From assembly GCF_013761005.1 (NCBI RefSeq), contig NZ_JACDUS010000004.1, forward strand, positions 124,001 to 188,000: a DNA stretch of 64,000 nucleotides, written 5' to 3'. Below the pieces are notes generated by a model that was given only the letters and a program-made list of their open reading frames with translations, did no database searches and had not been told where the DNA came from. Shown one piece after another: positions 34,496 through 42,065 of this stretch. The DNA is from Desulfosalsimonas propionicica (lineage in GTDB: Bacteria; Desulfobacterota; Desulfobacteria; Desulfobacterales; Desulfosalsimonadaceae). The position numbers were made by a program, and so were the translations under genes. Positions within the stretch are counted from its first letter, which is position 1; every line of letters starts with the position of its first letter.

Positions 34496-35885
34496 TCGAC
34501 TACGAACAGTTCTGCAAAATCAAGCTGCTAAAAGAACAAAAGGGCCTGACATCGCCCCTGATCGCACGAGAGCTGGGCCTTGATGTGCGCACGGTGGCCA
34601 AGTGGATTGATGAAAAAACCTTCAAACCCCGGGCCCTGGCTTTGCGGCCCAGCAAGCTCGACGCCTTCAAAGATCAAATCGTCCGGATGATAGAAACGCA
34701 TCCTTATACTGCCTCACCAATATTTTACCGCATCCGGGAGCAGGGTTTTGACGGCAGTTATGCCATTGTCAAGGAATATGTCCGCAAAATCCGGCCTGCC
34801 AGGGCGCCGGCCTATCTAAGCCTGGCTTTTGCCCCGGCAGAGTGCGCCCAGGTGGACTGGGGCTCCTGGGGCTCGGTCAACGTAGGCGGCACCCGGCGCA
34901 GGCTGAGTTTTTTTGTCATGGTCCTGTGCTACAGCCGGATGATGTATGTCGAGTTCACCGTGTCCCAGACCATGGAGCATTTTTTGGCCTGCCATGAGCA
35001 TGCTTTTTCAATTTTTGGCGGGGTTACGGCCAAAGTCATGGTCGATAACCTCAAATCCGCGGTTTTGTCGCGTATTATCGGCCGGGATCCGGTCTTTAAT
35101 CCCAGACACCTTGATTTTGCCAATCATTACGGCTTTACCATCGTGCCGTGCAATGTGGGCAAAGGAAATGAAAAAGGCCGTGGGGAAAATGCCGTGGGCT
35201 ATGTCAAAAAAACTTTCTTTCCGGTCTGGATATCCCGCATTTTGATGCCCTGGGGCCTGCTGTACGGCATTGGACAGATGATATCGCCAATGTCCGGATC
35301 CACGGCACCACCCGGGAAAAACCCGTTGATCTGTTTGAAAAAGAAAGAGCGCATCTGAGTGCCCATCCGCCCCATGCCTTTGATATCGCCACTGTCAGCC
35401 AGGTGCGGGCCTCAAGCCAGTTCCGCATCACCCTTGATACCAACCGCTACTCGGTGCCGGCCGAATATGCCGGCTCCATGCTCACGCTTAAAACCTATCC
35501 GGACAGGCTCTGTATTTATCATCAGGACAAGCTTATTGCCCGACACATGCGCAGCTATGACCGGCATCAGGACTTTGAGGACCCGGATCATCCCCGGGCG
35601 CTTCTGGCACAGCGCCGCATGAACCCGCACCACCATGTACGCAAAATCGTGGCCTTAAGCGATATATACGGCGCCGGGGCCGTGGCTGCGGCAATGCAGG
35701 ACGCCTTTGTCTATCAGGCCTTCTCCAGCGAATATATCGCCAATCTGCTTGAACAGCGAAAACGCATCCGTCCAGAGCCCTCTGCCTTACAGCTCACCCG
35801 CAGGCAGGACCTGCTGGATCTGGCAATAGAAAACCCGGATCTTGCCATCTATCAACCCGCAAAAAACAAGGACGATAAATCATGA
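34492..35885 (+). pseudogene. istA: IS21 transposase IstA, frameshifted at an A7 run
   Basis: The N-terminal helix-turn-helix reads LTSPLIARELGLDVRTVAKW. The DDE catalytic core is visible: ECAQVDWGSWG (first Asp), VMVDNLKSAV (second Asp) and KGRGENAVGYVKK (Glu). At the seven-A run at 35206-35212 the frame changes: the 0 frame stops at 35358, whereas the -1 frame continues as NFLSGLDIPHFDALGPAVRH and is open to 35885, with the expected C-terminal domain. One more A, or a -1 slip, gives a full protein of about 464 residues. Options are a mutation, a miscall, or programmed slippage. The catalytic triad lies wholly before the shift. Confidence 0.85.
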
Positions 35886-36643
35886 ACCATAAAGATACAC
35901 CAAAGAACCCCTCGGACCTTGACGCCCATTTGCAGTATCTAAAGCTTGCCTATATCGCCCGGCATTACAATGATTTGGCCCGGCAGGCATCCAAGAAACA
36001 ATGGGGCCACGTTGACTATCTGGCCCGGCTTATCGACGGAGAAACCGCTCTTCGCCATGACCGCTCCATCCAGCGGCGTATCCGTCTGGCCCGCTTCCCG
36101 GTAATCAAAACCCTTGACCAGTTCAACTGGATCTGGCCCAAGACGATTAACCGCCTGCAGGTCCAGAATCTGTTTGCCCTGCAGTTTATCAAAAACAAGT
36201 CCAACGTGATCTTTTTGGGCGGTGTGGGCCTGGGTAAAACCCATCTGGCAACCGCTCTGGGTTGTGCGGCCTGCCTTAAAGGCCACAGTGTCCTTTTTGC
36301 CACGGCAATTGACGTGATCAACACCCTGACAGCCGCCCAGTTGGCCGGACGTTTAAAACATGAGCTCAAAAAATACACCAAGCCGGAACTCCTGATCCTT
36401 GACGACCTCGGCTATCTTCCCATTGACAAGGCCGGAGCTGATCTCTTGTTCCAGGTCATAAGCCTTCGCTATGAACTGGGTGCCCTGGTCATCACCTCCA
36501 ACCGGGCATTTAAAGACTGGCCTGAAAGCTTTAACAATGATGCCACTTTGACCTCTGCCATGCTTGACAGGCTGCTGCATCATGCAGAAACCATCGTCAT
36601 CGAGGGCAAAAGCTATCGCATGAAAGACCAGATAGAATCATGA
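35882..36643 (+). CDS. istB: IS21 helper ATPase IstB
   Basis: 253 residues, start overlapping the istA stop (ATGA). The AAA+ motifs are intact: Walker A GGVGLGKTHLATALG near 113, Walker B ELLILDDLGYLP near 176, sensor region VITSNRAFKDW, and the C-terminal LDRLLHHAETIVIEGKSYR typical of IstB/DnaC-like proteins. IstB oligomerises on DNA with ATP, selects the target and activates IstA. It is full length and undamaged, unlike istA. Confidence 0.95.
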   Translation: MNHKDTPKNPSDLDAHLQYLKLAYIARHYNDLARQASKKQWGHVDYLARLIDGETALRHDRSIQRRIRLARFPVIKTLDQFNWIWPKTINRLQVQNLFALQFIKNKSNVIFLGGVGLGKTHLATALGCAACLKGHSVLFATAIDVINTLTAAQLAGRLKHELKKYTKPELLILDDLGYLPIDKAGADLLFQVISLRYELGALVITSNRAFKDWPESFNNDATLTSAMLDRLLHHAETIVIEGKSYRMKDQIES

Positions 36644-36897
36644 CATCCAAGCTCCGGCCGGGACCGGCAAACTGCCGGTTCCGGCTGGAGATGAAAACCA
36701 TAAATCGCTCATCACGGCAATGCATTTTTAAAACGCCATTTTTAATACATTTTCACGCCACCGCTGACAGTCTATCGGACACCATAACATTCACCCTGCG
36801 TGTTAATCTGGCGAATCAGGCATAGATAAAACGTCCACCGCACATACTGTAACAAAGGCCCATTACCCTGTCCTGAAACCAAGCGCTCAAGCGGCGT

Positions 36898-36966
36898 TTA
36901 TGTTTCTTTAATGAGATCGTTTAAACGATTGTATTCCTGGTTAGCGTCAAATAAAATTTTGTCCAA
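36898..36966 (-). CDS. Possible 22-residue peptide with strong ribosome-binding site
   Basis: A TTG at 36964-36966 is preceded at seven bases by GGAGG and opens a short frame, MDKILFDANQEYNRLNDLIKE plus one residue. It may be the surviving 5' end of a larger gene cut by the IS21 insertion or by later decay. It has no recognisable family. The rest of 36851-37116 shows nothing. Confidence 0.3.
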   Translation of the reverse strand: MDKILFDANQEYNRLNDLIKET

Positions 36967-37116
36967 ACTCAAACCTCCTTTTTAACAATTTTGATTGAAA
37001 GCAAATCCTGAAAATCTTAAAAAACCTACCTGGTTTCATAGAGAAAAAATTTTTTTCGACAGGAGTTTTTGACAAACTCATTTCTATTAACCTGTAAATA
37101 GAGGAAGTTGCAAAGC

Positions 37117-37197
37117 ATGAAAAATCAAAAACCTCCCTTTATAACTAAACAGGAAAAGGAAGAGGAAGTATACTCCTTCCTTTGTGGATATTTTTGA
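37117..37197 (+). CDS. Possible 26-residue peptide
   Basis: An ATG at 37117 preceded by AGAGGAAG opens a short frame rich in Lys and Glu (MKNQKPPFITKQEKEEEVYS and six more residues). There is no recognisable homology. It could be a chance frame; the upstream purine run is its only support. Confidence 0.2.
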   Translation: MKNQKPPFITKQEKEEEVYSFLCGYF

Positions 37198-37214
37198 AAT
37201 CGCGATTTTTTAAT

Positions 37215-37250
37215 ACGTTTTGTTTTTCGCTCACGCGAAAAACAAAACGT
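37215..37250. other. Perfect 16-bp hairpin
   Basis: ACGTTTTGTTTTTCGC (37215-37230) and its exact reverse complement (37235-37250) are separated by four bases. It covers the last codons and stop of the ydjM-like gene. It lacks a terminal T-run on either strand, so a classical terminator is unlikely; a transcript-end hairpin or mobile-element end is possible. Confidence 0.7.
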
Positions 37251-37646
37251 AAATTGCCAAAGGCAAAAACCCAAACGCATAGTCTGATACCGTCCCTGTG
37301 GAAACCATTTTCAGCGATACTCTTTTTGTAAACGGCGGAGCCAGAGGAATTCCCATCGGTGTAAACAGATCACAGCTAATATGTATCAAGGTCCCTGCGA
37401 CAAACATGCAAATCGCAGAAAAATATCGGCGGGAATCCCGGCCCCGGCAAACAGCAGGAACCCCAAAACAAGCGGATATAATACCGGCCAATGGGAAACC
37501 GTCCTGTGAATCCCCTGCCAAACCTCCCGGCTCCTTCCGGCAATCAGGCCATCCATCACATCCGGAAAGCACGCTCCGGCAGTTATGGCCGCCCATTCCT
37601 GTCCACCCAACCCAAGCATCCCACCTACGCCTGCCGCAAATGCCAT
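37231..37646 (-). pseudogene. YdjM/DUF457-like membrane metal-dependent hydrolase, frameshifted
   Basis: The first frame (ATG at 37646) has ITAGACFPDVMDGLIAGRS and GIHRTVSHWPVLYPLVLG, where D-x-x-D and HRTxSHW are the metal-binding motifs of the YdjM family. The second frame adds GTLIHISCDLFTPMGIPLAP and the C-terminal membrane part. The frames join at a T5 run near 37422-37427: one extra T gives ADIFSAICMFVAGTLIH. YdjM-like proteins are inner-membrane proteins of unknown physiological substrate, common on plasmids and integrative elements. It is read here as a decayed cargo gene. Confidence 0.7.
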
Positions 37647-37708
37647 ATGCGAAACGATTTTAATAACCAGCCTCCTCTGCTATTGCACTCAAGAAAGTCC
37701 AGCCTCGA

Positions 37709-37948
37709 TCAAATCAGCTGTCCTGACACCCATTTTATAACCGGACCATTAACCCCATCTTCCCACTTAAACCCAACAGGTGTTGGCGGGATCCACCTGA
37801 GAACCGGCTTTTGAGACTCCGGCTGCTTTCTCAGCCCTGTCCAGTACAAGTGCCAATGCGCCCTGCGGATATGGGCCACAGGCGAACCACATTCCCTGCC
37901 GCCATAGTCCTTCCTGACTCCGACTCTGCCGCCTATCTTCCATTCAAA
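37709..37948 (-). pseudogene. C-terminal fragment of an AcrVA2-like protein (tentative)
   Basis: The frame reads FEWKIGGRVGVRKDYGG, then PVAHIRRAHWHLYWTG and VLRWIPPTPVGF. To my recollection the RRAHWH-x-x-W-x-G and RW-(L/I)-PP-(I/T)-PV motifs mark the C-terminal part of a protein family spread on plasmids and phages of Proteobacteria that has been annotated as AcrVA2-like (anti-CRISPR against Cas12a). The N-terminal two thirds are missing; the upstream sequence belongs to the replication-like gene in another frame. It is a decayed gene, and the family name needs a profile search. Confidence 0.4.
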
Positions 37949-38791
37949 AAATCGCTTTTGATCGCCTTGGCAATCAACTGCTGCCAAGCTTCGAGATCCG
38001 AATGCTTTTTCCAGCGGGCCCGGACATGGTTGTGTCTGGCAGTACCCGGGTTGATGGCCATGAGCTTTGACATGGTGGAGCCATTCTCATCGACGGCTTG
38101 GTTCCAAAGTTCTTGGATTTTTTTCATGGGGGTTTTTTCGCTGCCGCTTTGCCCTTCTGCTGTTGCTGTTCTGTTCTGTTTAATATCTGTTCTGTTTAAT
38201 ATCTGTTCTGATGCGGGGTGAGTGTCCACAACGTGGGAGCACTGTGGGGGGCACCGTGTCCCTCACTCTGGGAACCACCCTGTATGACCCTATGGCCACT
38301 ATCCTCTCCACTATCAGAACCGTCCGAGAGATCATCATGGGGCCACCGTGGGGAGACTGTGTTGTAATGTGGGATAGGCCATATTTTTCCGGCTCCAGGT
38401 ATGAATTATCAGATTCCGGAATCTCTATCTCCAAAATCCGCCTTGCCGACACGATCTTCCCATCTTTCACCTTCATCAGCTTTTTGTCCTGACCGGACAA
38501 TTGCTTTGCCGCATATTTTAAAGCCTCATCTATGGCCTGCTCAGTATTTGTCCCGGGCACCAGATGCACAAACACGGGGGAAACCGAATCCTCATCAGCG
38601 ACAAACACCAGCTGCAGCTTTCGGTGGCCATCATTGGCGTTATGCTCCAGGGCCACAAAGACCCCATTAAACCACCTGGACTGCGACTCCAGACAAATCC
38701 CCCACTCCGGCAGACCATCCTGGCCCCTGGCCAGGGCAAAGTTTTCCAGTTGCTTCCAGCACCCCGGATACCACCTGCCAAATTCTGCCAT
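37933..38791 (-). pseudogene. Mobile-element replication-like protein split by a 16-bp tandem duplication
   Basis: The first frame starts MAEFGRWYPGCWKQLENFAL (38791) and stops at 38180. The second frame contains MKKIQELWNQAVDENGSTMS and ARWKKHSDLEAWQQLIAKAI followed by KSDFLNGR, resembling the C-terminal helix of phage replication initiators (RW-x-x-x-P-D-L-x-x-W-x-x-x-F-x-x-x-x-x-S-DFL-x-GR). The frames overlap at the repeat at 38171-38210. Removing one 16-base unit joins them into a single frame of 280 residues. Function is inferred from the C-terminal motif only; the N-terminal domain is not recognised. Confidence 0.5.
38171..38210. repeat. Tandem 16-mer CTGTTCTGTTTAATAT, 2.5 copies
   Basis: Two perfect units (38171-38186, 38187-38202) plus the first eight bases of a third. 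The unit length is not a multiple of three, so each gain or loss changes the frame of the gene it lies in. Confidence 0.9.
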
Positions 38792-40268
38792 GATTTTTTC
38801 CGGCTTTAACTTGGCTCCCCATCCTCCTGCCCTGAAATAACCACCGAGCCCTCACCGTGTTGACATCGTGGTAATACGGTGCCCTCATCATCTTTCCACT
38901 CTGCCATCACAATCCTGCCACCATCCGACCACAAACACATGACCAAACCACCACGGAGCAACCACGATCTTGAGAGCATGCCGCCACCATCCAGGCACCG
39001 TCCAAGACGGACTATGCGACTGGCGTATTTCGTTCAAGCTCCACCTCCTCGAAACGACAACCATCTTCTTCAGCGAAAAGAAACCCTGGTGTATTCACGG
39101 CCAATCAGCAGGACCAGGGCAATACCTATGGTGGAAACAGTGGAGATTGCAACAACCTCAATCTTTGTAAGCGGAGTCAGACCCAGAAATGTCTTTTAAA
39201 GACCGAAGGACCATTTTGGGGCCTTCTGAATTTGAACCCCGAATTTAATTTTTCTGCGAGTCCACCATAGAAGACAACGATACTGTCCACCCCGGCCTTG
39301 ACAGCTTTTTTCAACTCTTTGCAGATCTTGACTACCTGGTTGTCAATCCAGAACCTCCAATCCAGCTATTGTTCCTCTAAAGCAACCGACCCGACAAGGA
39401 GCCATCCAAGCATCAATTACCCATCAACAAAGCCAGCAATCCAACCAGCAGACCTCCTCGTTGATCCACCCTGCACATAGAGCCCTGGTTTTGCAAAACG
39501 CCAAAACACAAAGCACCCGGCAATGTCCAAACAGGAAAAACGAAACCCTTTGTCCAGACAAGACAAAAAGGAACTCTTGTGTAGGGAGCTGCCAAATGGG
39601 AAATATCAAGCATTTTTCTGCCCAGTCGGAAAAAATGTTAGTTTTTTTGCACTTGAGTGCATTTTTCTAACACTATTTGCGCAACTCTTGATCTGGAAAT
39701 ACCTACCCCCCTTTGCGATCTCCTCCTGAGTGTATCCCAACCCTTACCATTCGCAGATTTTGGCGTCCCTGAACTTCTTGAAAACCGGGCCCCTTTTTTT
39801 AATGAATTTTGAAAATTTTTCGAATGAACTGCAAAATCTGAATAGGGGGTATTCAGATTGGTTATTTAGAACCTCTTTTACTTTTCTTAGTCACACTGTT
39901 TAATATGACATCCCTTCTTTACAATAGCTTCCATTACCCATTTCCAAGCTTTTTCCGTCGCCCAAAAGCTCAAATCCAATCCCCCCTATTTTCAATCATG
40001 TTTTGTCGTATCTGGACAAGCTGCTGCATAAGCAGGTTTCATTGAAGGCCTTGATAATAGGCTCTTTGGGCCAAAACGCTCCGTAGATATTACACAGTGC
40101 GTTTCACCTAAACGAATAATGGGCAACGAAAGGGCTGCCAGGGTGTTTGCAATCAGGGCGCCCCTCATCGCCGGAGTAACTGCCGATGTTGAGCATTCCA
40201 AGTTGATAAGTGCGGGAAAAAGAAGCACGAAATAGAACCAGCGAGAAGGGATCAAGGACTTACCCCCC
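38792..40268. other. Mobile-element flank without recognisable genes
   Basis: Only weak frames occur. On the minus strand, 38806-38907 could encode a 33-residue peptide starting MAEWKDDEGTVLPRCQHGEG, and about 39201-39371 has an open frame without a clear start (WIDNQVVKICKELKKAVKAG). On the plus strand 40032-40235 is open and reads SPKRIMGNERAARVFAIRAP before a terminator. The interval 38220-39000 has recurring CACCGTG/CACGGTG/CCACGAT variants that may be degenerate iterons of the neighbouring replication-like gene, but spacing is irregular. Confidence 0.4.
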
Positions 40269-40300
40269 GGATCTGTTCAGATTTTACAGATCCGTTTTTT
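40269..40300 (+). terminator. Rho-independent terminator
   Basis: GGATCTGT (40269-40276) and ACAGATCC (40286-40293) form an 8-bp stem with a nine-base loop, followed by G and six T. It reads rightward, ending whatever transcript crosses 40.0-40.25 kb and insulating the integrase gene that follows. Confidence 0.85.
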
Positions 40301-40414
40301 ATGTTTTTTGCCTAGCCATTTATCTATTTGTTTTTATTAAATATTACCCCTTATTAAGACTCATTTGCGTATAGAGGTCAGAAGAAAAAATCAACTCAAG
40401 GAGGCCCTATCGCA

Positions 40415-41654
40415 ATGCAACGAAGAAAGAAAAAAACCAAAGCCATAGAGCATAACAGTAACTTTTTGTTGAATGATTTCTATGCATACCCTAATATCAC
40501 TCCTACTGTTAATTCCATCCAGGGGGGTGTGTATATGTGGGGCAAGATCGGATTCAATAAGCAGCGCGGCCTATATTATGTTTCCGGCAAGTGGCAGGGT
40601 AAGCGGCAATATTACAGCCAGTGTCCGACCCACAACGGACTTATCCCCTGCGGAACCCGCCGCATAGCCGAACGGTTACAGGAATCCATAAGCATCGACA
40701 TTGAAAACGGCCAATTCAGCCCGGAAAAATACAAGGCCAGCAAGCCGCTCCACCTGGAAAATTATATTGAGAAGTGGCTGGCCCTGAAAAAACCGGAACT
40801 GTCCGAGGCTACGGATTACGATTACAGCAACAGTCTAAACCGTCATGTTAAGCCTGTATTAGGCGATAATACCTACCGGACATAAATTACGACGATTTAA
40901 AGGAGTTGCTCCACAGCATCCAACGCAAACCAAAGGGCAAAAAAATGTCATGGACGTTCTTCAGCAGTTAATGAAAGATGCAAAGCGATCCGGTTATATT
41001 GACCAGGTGCCGGAGTTTCCGAAGCTGAAAGGCAAAAACAAGGTTGTTGCCCCACCGATCCGGTATATCTCCCCGGCAGATCAGATGCGGATCATTGAAA
41101 AAATCCCACAAAAACACCGGCCAATTTTTTTGTTTATGATGGCCACCGGGTGCCGACCGGCAGAAGCAAGGGCATTGAGGAAATCTGATATCCGGGGCGA
41201 CGGCAAAATATGGTTTGAGGTGGCCTTTGGCCGCGGCGAAGAATTAAAAACAGTCAAGCAAGCAAAATCCGGGTATTTCCCAATCACCGAAGAAGTCCAG
41301 CAAATATTTGATCAGCAGCCGAGAAATCTAACGCAATGGATGTTTCCAAACCCGACCACGGGTAAGCCTTACACGAAAAACATCAACCGGATTTGGAATA
41401 AGGCATGTGACGATGCCGGGGTTAAAAGGATCAATCTTTACAATGCCACACGCCATAGTTTTGCCTGCCAAATGCTCAACAACGGCACAGACAAGGGACT
41501 TGTCTCCCGGTTGCTCAGGCATAGTGATCCGCGTATGATTGAACGCTATGCAGAATACGAAGAAGATCCGTTGCGGGCTGCCGTGGAAAAGGTCCGGCGG
41601 GTTGACTTTACAAACAAAATGCAAACAAACAATACGGGCGATAAAAATGAATAA
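40415..41654 (+). pseudogene. Tyrosine recombinase/integrase, frameshifted
   Basis: The start ATG at 40415 follows AAGGAGG. The N-terminal arm-binding part has GKIGFNKQRGLYYVSGKWQG; the core-binding part ends LNRHVKPVLGDNTYR at a stop near 40884. Frame changes at about 40878 and at the seven-A run at 40939-40945 are needed to link to the catalytic domain, which is intact: MMATGCRPAEARAL (first Arg), NATRHSFACQML (R-H box) and RLLRHSDPRMIERYAEY (nucleophile Tyr). It ends 20 bases before a tRNA-Ser 3' fragment, the expected attachment site. As written it cannot make a full enzyme. Confidence 0.85.
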
Positions 41655-41674
41655 TAATTTCAGAAACTAAAATA

Positions 41675-41710
41675 CGGTGGGTGTGGGTTCGAATCCCACC
41701 CTCTCCGCCA
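41675..41710 (+). other. Attachment-site remnant: 3' end of a tRNA-Ser
   Basis: GTGGGTTCGAATCCCAC forms a complete T-arm and is followed by CCTCTCC, discriminator G and CCA, exactly the 3' part of a tRNA-Ser type molecule. The 5' half is absent. Such fragments are left as attL or attR when an integrative element inserts into a tRNA gene. It differs in the T-stem and acceptor from the intact tRNA-Ser at 62.2 kb, so the target was another isoacceptor. No second copy was found in the window. Confidence 0.85.
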
Positions 41711-41774
41711 TATATCCTTTTGAAATTATTAAATAAAATCATATCATGGGCAATTCCTGCAAAACCCAAAATAA

Positions 41775-42044
41775 ATGTTTGGTATTGCTATTAATTTAAA
41801 AATAGAAGATAATAGAGAATTGGCAGAAACCTTTTTCTTTCTTCGGTGGCCAGGGCTTAGCTGTCAAGAGATCGTCCGGAAAAACCGGGCTGCCCCCCGG
41901 AATACAAGGCAAATGGAACACCGGGAGCGCACCTTCATTTGCGAAGCCTTCAAATACCCTCCCATCGAATACGTCGCCACCTGTGCTGATAAGGCCACAA
42001 GAAGGTGTCTTGGTAAAGAGATACTTTGGAAAACGCAGTTGTAA
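41775..42044 (+). CDS. Small hypothetical frame upstream of the acyl-CoA synthetase gene
   Basis: 89 codons (MFGIAINLKIEDNRELAETF and onward) ending 22 bases before the synthetase start. There is no recognisable domain, no clear ribosome-binding site, and the composition is unremarkable. It may be chance coding between the attachment site and the lipid genes. No other gene is seen in 41711-42065. Confidence 0.2.
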   Translation: MFGIAINLKIEDNRELAETFFFLRWPGLSCQEIVRKNRAAPRNTRQMEHRERTFICEAFKYPPIEYVATCADKATRRCLGKEILWKTQL

Positions 42045-42065
42045 CTTTTCACAAGGAGATGCAAA

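Larger units (their letters stand above)
33619..36850 (+). mobile_element. IS21-family element with two accessory genes (orfA-orfB-istA-istB)
   Basis: Four same-direction genes overlap one another: orfA/orfB by 98 bases, orfB/istA and istA/istB by ATGA. IstA (DDE transposase) and IstB (AAA+ helper) define IS21. The right flank, read on the minus strand from about 36825, has A/T-rich iterations such as GGCGTGAAAATGTATT and GGCGTTTTAAAAATGC, which suit an IS21-type end. I could not match an inverted copy on the left (33510-33618), so exact ends and target duplication remain undefined. A second partial copy lies at 21.86-22.09 kb. Confidence 0.8.

Noticed and set aside
36650-36850. Exact IS21 terminal inverted repeats
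   Set aside because: The right flank has suitable A/T-rich iterations, but I could not find the inverted counterpart at 33480-33620, so ends are not called.
38220-39000. Iteron-type replication origin made of CACCGTG/CACGGTG/CCACGAT copies
   Set aside because: Copies are degenerate and irregularly spaced; not enough to call an origin.
39992-40255. 87-codon frame on the minus strand
   Set aside because: No motif, no ribosome-binding site, and an equally open frame on the plus strand ends at a plus-strand terminator.
41640-41710. Complete tRNA gene
   Set aside because: Only the T-arm, 3' acceptor strand and CCA are present; there is no D-arm, anticodon arm or 5' acceptor strand upstream.
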